Made by a program: the position numbers and the translations under genes | Shown here: positions 62,345 through 64,000 of the stretch, piece after piece | Position numbering within the stretch: the first letter of the stretch is position 1 | Layout of the letters: each line of letters starts with the position of its first letter | The notes under the pieces: generated by a model | What the model saw: only the letters and a program-made list of their open reading frames with translations | Told to the model about the DNA's origin: nothing | The model's database searches: none | NCBI GenBank assembly: GCA_963847985.1 | Contig: CAWKBS010000002.1 | Coordinates: forward strand, 124,001 to 188,000 | DNA length: 64,000 nt | Direction: 5' to 3' | Origin: JAIBJN01 sp963847985 | GTDB lineage: Bacteria; Actinomycetota; Thermoleophilia; Gaiellales; Gaiellaceae

Positions 62345-64000
62345 CTACCCGAGCCGGCGCAGAGCGTCGCCGAGCGACTGGCGCGTGGTCAGCACGCCCG
62401 CGAAGAGGTCGCCGTGGCTTTGCACGCGGGCGAGCACGGCCTCCATCGTGAACGCGGCCGGGTCGAGCTCCTCCGTCACCTCGTCCCAGCGGAGGGGCGT
62501 CGAGACGGGCGCTCCCGGCCCGGGGCGGACGGAGTAGGCGCTGGCGATCGTCTTGCCCTCGCCGTTCTGGTTCGCATCGATCAGCACGCCGCGGCGCTTC
62601 GCCTTCGCCCACTCGGTCGTGACCAGCCCGCGGTGGAGGCGCTCGAGCGTGCCCGCGACGATCTCGGCGAATTCGCGGGTCCTGCCGTAGGTGTACCGCC
62701 GCGCCACCGGCACGAGCACGTGGAAGCCGTCCGCGCCGCTCGTCTTCGGGAAGCCCTCGAGCTGCAGCGTGTCGAGTACCTCCTTGATCAGGAGCGCCAC
62801 CCGAACGACCTCCGGGAAGCCGACGTCGGGCGAGGGATCGAGGTCGAAGAGCACCCAGTCGGGCCGGTCGGGCTTGTCGACCCCCGAGTACCAGGTGTTC
62901 ATGTCGATGCAGCCCATGTTCGCCATCCAGAGGAGCGCGAGCTCGTCGTCGACGAGCGGGTAGCGGAGCGTCCGCTTCTCCCGGGTGGCGCGCGAGGTCG
63001 ACCGGTACTCGAAGGTGCGGATCCACTCGGGCATGTGCGAGGGCGCGTCCTTCTGGAAGAAGTGCTTGCCCTGCCAGCCGTCGGGATAGCGCTTCATCGT
63101 GAACGGACGGCCGCGCAGGTGCGGGACGAGCACGGGGGCGACCTCGCGGTAGTAGGCGATCAGGTCGCCCTTCGTGATCCCCTCCTCGGGCCAGAAGGGC
63201 TTGTCCAGGTTGGACAGCTTGAGAACCCGCTTGCCGCGGCGGATCTCGGTCGGAAGCGGCTCTTCGCGGCGCACCTCTTCCGGCTCCTTGTCCTCACGGA
63301 GCCCCTTGTAAACCGGCGCGCGCAGGCGGCGGTCGTGCGTCCACTCGGCGAAACCGACCTCGGCGACGAGCTTCGGCTCGACCCAGACGACGTCAGCCTT
63401 CCGGATCTTCGGCATTGCCGGGACCTCGGCGAAAGGGCAGGTCGACGTCTCGAGCGGCCGCAGACGCGCGAGCAGCCGCTCGATCTCGTCCTCCGTGAAG
63501 CCCGTTCCGGCGTTCCCGACGTAGACGAGTCGGCCACTCTCCACGACACCGAGGACGAGCGAGCCCAGCGTGTTCGAACGCCGGCCCTTGCCCTTCGTGA
63601 AGCCGGCGACGACGAACTCCTGCTCCAGGTGGGTCTTGACCTTCAGCCAGTCGCGGCTGCGCCGGCCCGGCTGGTAGCGGGATTCCGCCTTCTTGGCGAC
63701 GATCCCCTCGAGCCCCTGCGCCTTGGCCGCCGCGAAGAGCGCCACGCCGTCGTCGAAGGCCTCGGACAGGCGGACGGCGTCGCCGCGGGGGTCGAGGAGC
63801 TGCTCCAGGCGCTTGCGGCGCTCGGTCAGCGGGAGCCCGACCAACGGCTCCCCGTCTGCCTCGAGCACGTCGAAAGCGTAGTAGACGAGCGGGCCTGAGC
63901 CCTGCTGCATCACGCTGAAGCTCGCACGGCCCTGCTCGTCGAGCGCGCAGACCTCCCCGTCGAGCACGCAGTCGGGCGTGCGAACCGCGCGCTCGAGCGC
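62345..64000 (-). CDS. ligD: ATP-dependent DNA ligase LigD, ligase-polymerase type (5' end outside window)
   Basis: Non-homologous end-joining ligase. The frame is open to the window end, so the start and the adenylated lysine motif (KxDG) are missing. Visible ligase motifs: DGEVCALDEQG, YYAFDVL, EGIVAKKAESRYQPGRRSRDWLKVK (motifs IV and V). About residue 215 onward is the polymerase/primase domain: LSNLDKPFWPEEGITKGDLIAYY, LFDLDPSPDVGF (metal-binding DxD), TSGADGFHVLVPV and LIDANQNGEGKTIASAYSVRPGPGAPVSTPL. The order ligase then polymerase matches Bacillus rather than Mycobacterium LigD, and no nuclease domain follows. No Ku gene is in the window. Confidence 0.93.
   Translation of the reverse strand, partial: ALERAVRTPDCVLDGEVCALDEQGRASFSVMQQGSGPLVYYAFDVLEADGEPLVGLPLTERRKRLEQLLDPRGDAVRLSEAFDDGVALFAAAKAQGLEGIVAKKAESRYQPGRRSRDWLKVKTHLEQEFVVAGFTKGKGRRSNTLGSLVLGVVESGRLVYVGNAGTGFTEDEIERLLARLRPLETSTCPFAEVPAMPKIRKADVVWVEPKLVAEVGFAEWTHDRRLRAPVYKGLREDKEPEEVRREEPLPTEIRRGKRVLKLSNLDKPFWPEEGITKGDLIAYYREVAPVLVPHLRGRPFTMKRYPDGWQGKHFFQKDAPSHMPEWIRTFEYRSTSRATREKRTLRYPLVDDELALLWMANMGCIDMNTWYSGVDKPDRPDWVLFDLDPSPDVGFPEVVRVALLIKEVLDTLQLEGFPKTSGADGFHVLVPVARRYTYGRTREFAEIVAGTLERLHRGLVTTEWAKAKRRGVLIDANQNGEGKTIASAYSVRPGPGAPVSTPLRWDEVTEELDPAAFTMEAVLARVQSHGDLFAGVLTTRQSLGDALRRLG

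Overview
The window is a dense, very GC-rich stretch of a bacterial chromosome. Gene content (caa3-type oxidase with cytochrome c fused to subunit II, SpoIID-like protein, ECF sigma/anti-sigma pair, PknB-like kinase, DUF6458 protein, many GTG starts and leaderless-type promoters) points to Actinobacteriota, probably Thermoleophilia. That placement is inference from gene content; there is no rRNA here. No insertion sequence, phage, plasmid or CRISPR locus was seen.

Layout. 1-3.6 kb (+): the end of tatC, an amidohydrolase, a membrane TPR protein, a STAS protein and a cytochrome c lipoprotein. 3.6-8.7 kb (-): a terminal oxidase operon (coxB-coxA-USP-coxC-USP) whose subunits are interleaved with universal-stress-like proteins. 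8.8-15.9 kb: small membrane protein, Na+/H+ antiporter, SDR, two LysR regulators, ECF sigma with membrane anti-sigma factor, PQQ-type sugar dehydrogenase lipoprotein. 15.9-22.2 kb: an FtsX-type exporter with a double ATPase, a GAF-GGDEF protein, a small membrane protein and tRNA-Lys(CTT). 22.3-32.5 kb: envelope sugar genes. A WecB/WbpA/WbpB/WbpD-like set lies on +, and rmlA-C-D-B (dTDP-rhamnose) on -, separated by a SpoIID protein and a Ser/Thr kinase. 32.5-41.5 kb: macro domain, MMPL transporter, Hsp20-Lon, LytM peptidase, split TauE/SafE pair, OtsB. 41.5-49.6 kb: PLP decarboxylase, PolX, Dpm1-like transferase, thioredoxin, ThiL/ThiD and a DUF1998-type helicase. 49.6-64 kb: RTX-like repeat protein, DUF1272 and LOG-like proteins, NDH-2, two tandem M36 metalloproteases, an HD-GYP protein, a GNAT protein and the 3' part of ligD.

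Two window-wide features stand out. First, many start codons sit 6-10 bases after a TANNNT hexamer with no Shine-Dalgarno sequence, so leaderless transcription looks common; several divergent pairs share interlocked -10 elements. Second, about 35 frame breaks occur, concentrated at 22.9-26.3 kb and 51.5-62 kb. Nearly all are explained by single inserted bases, and removing them leaves every affected gene a whole number of codons. They look like consensus errors in a draft assembly rather than pseudogenes. The longest stretch without a gene is about 290 bases (59842-60131).
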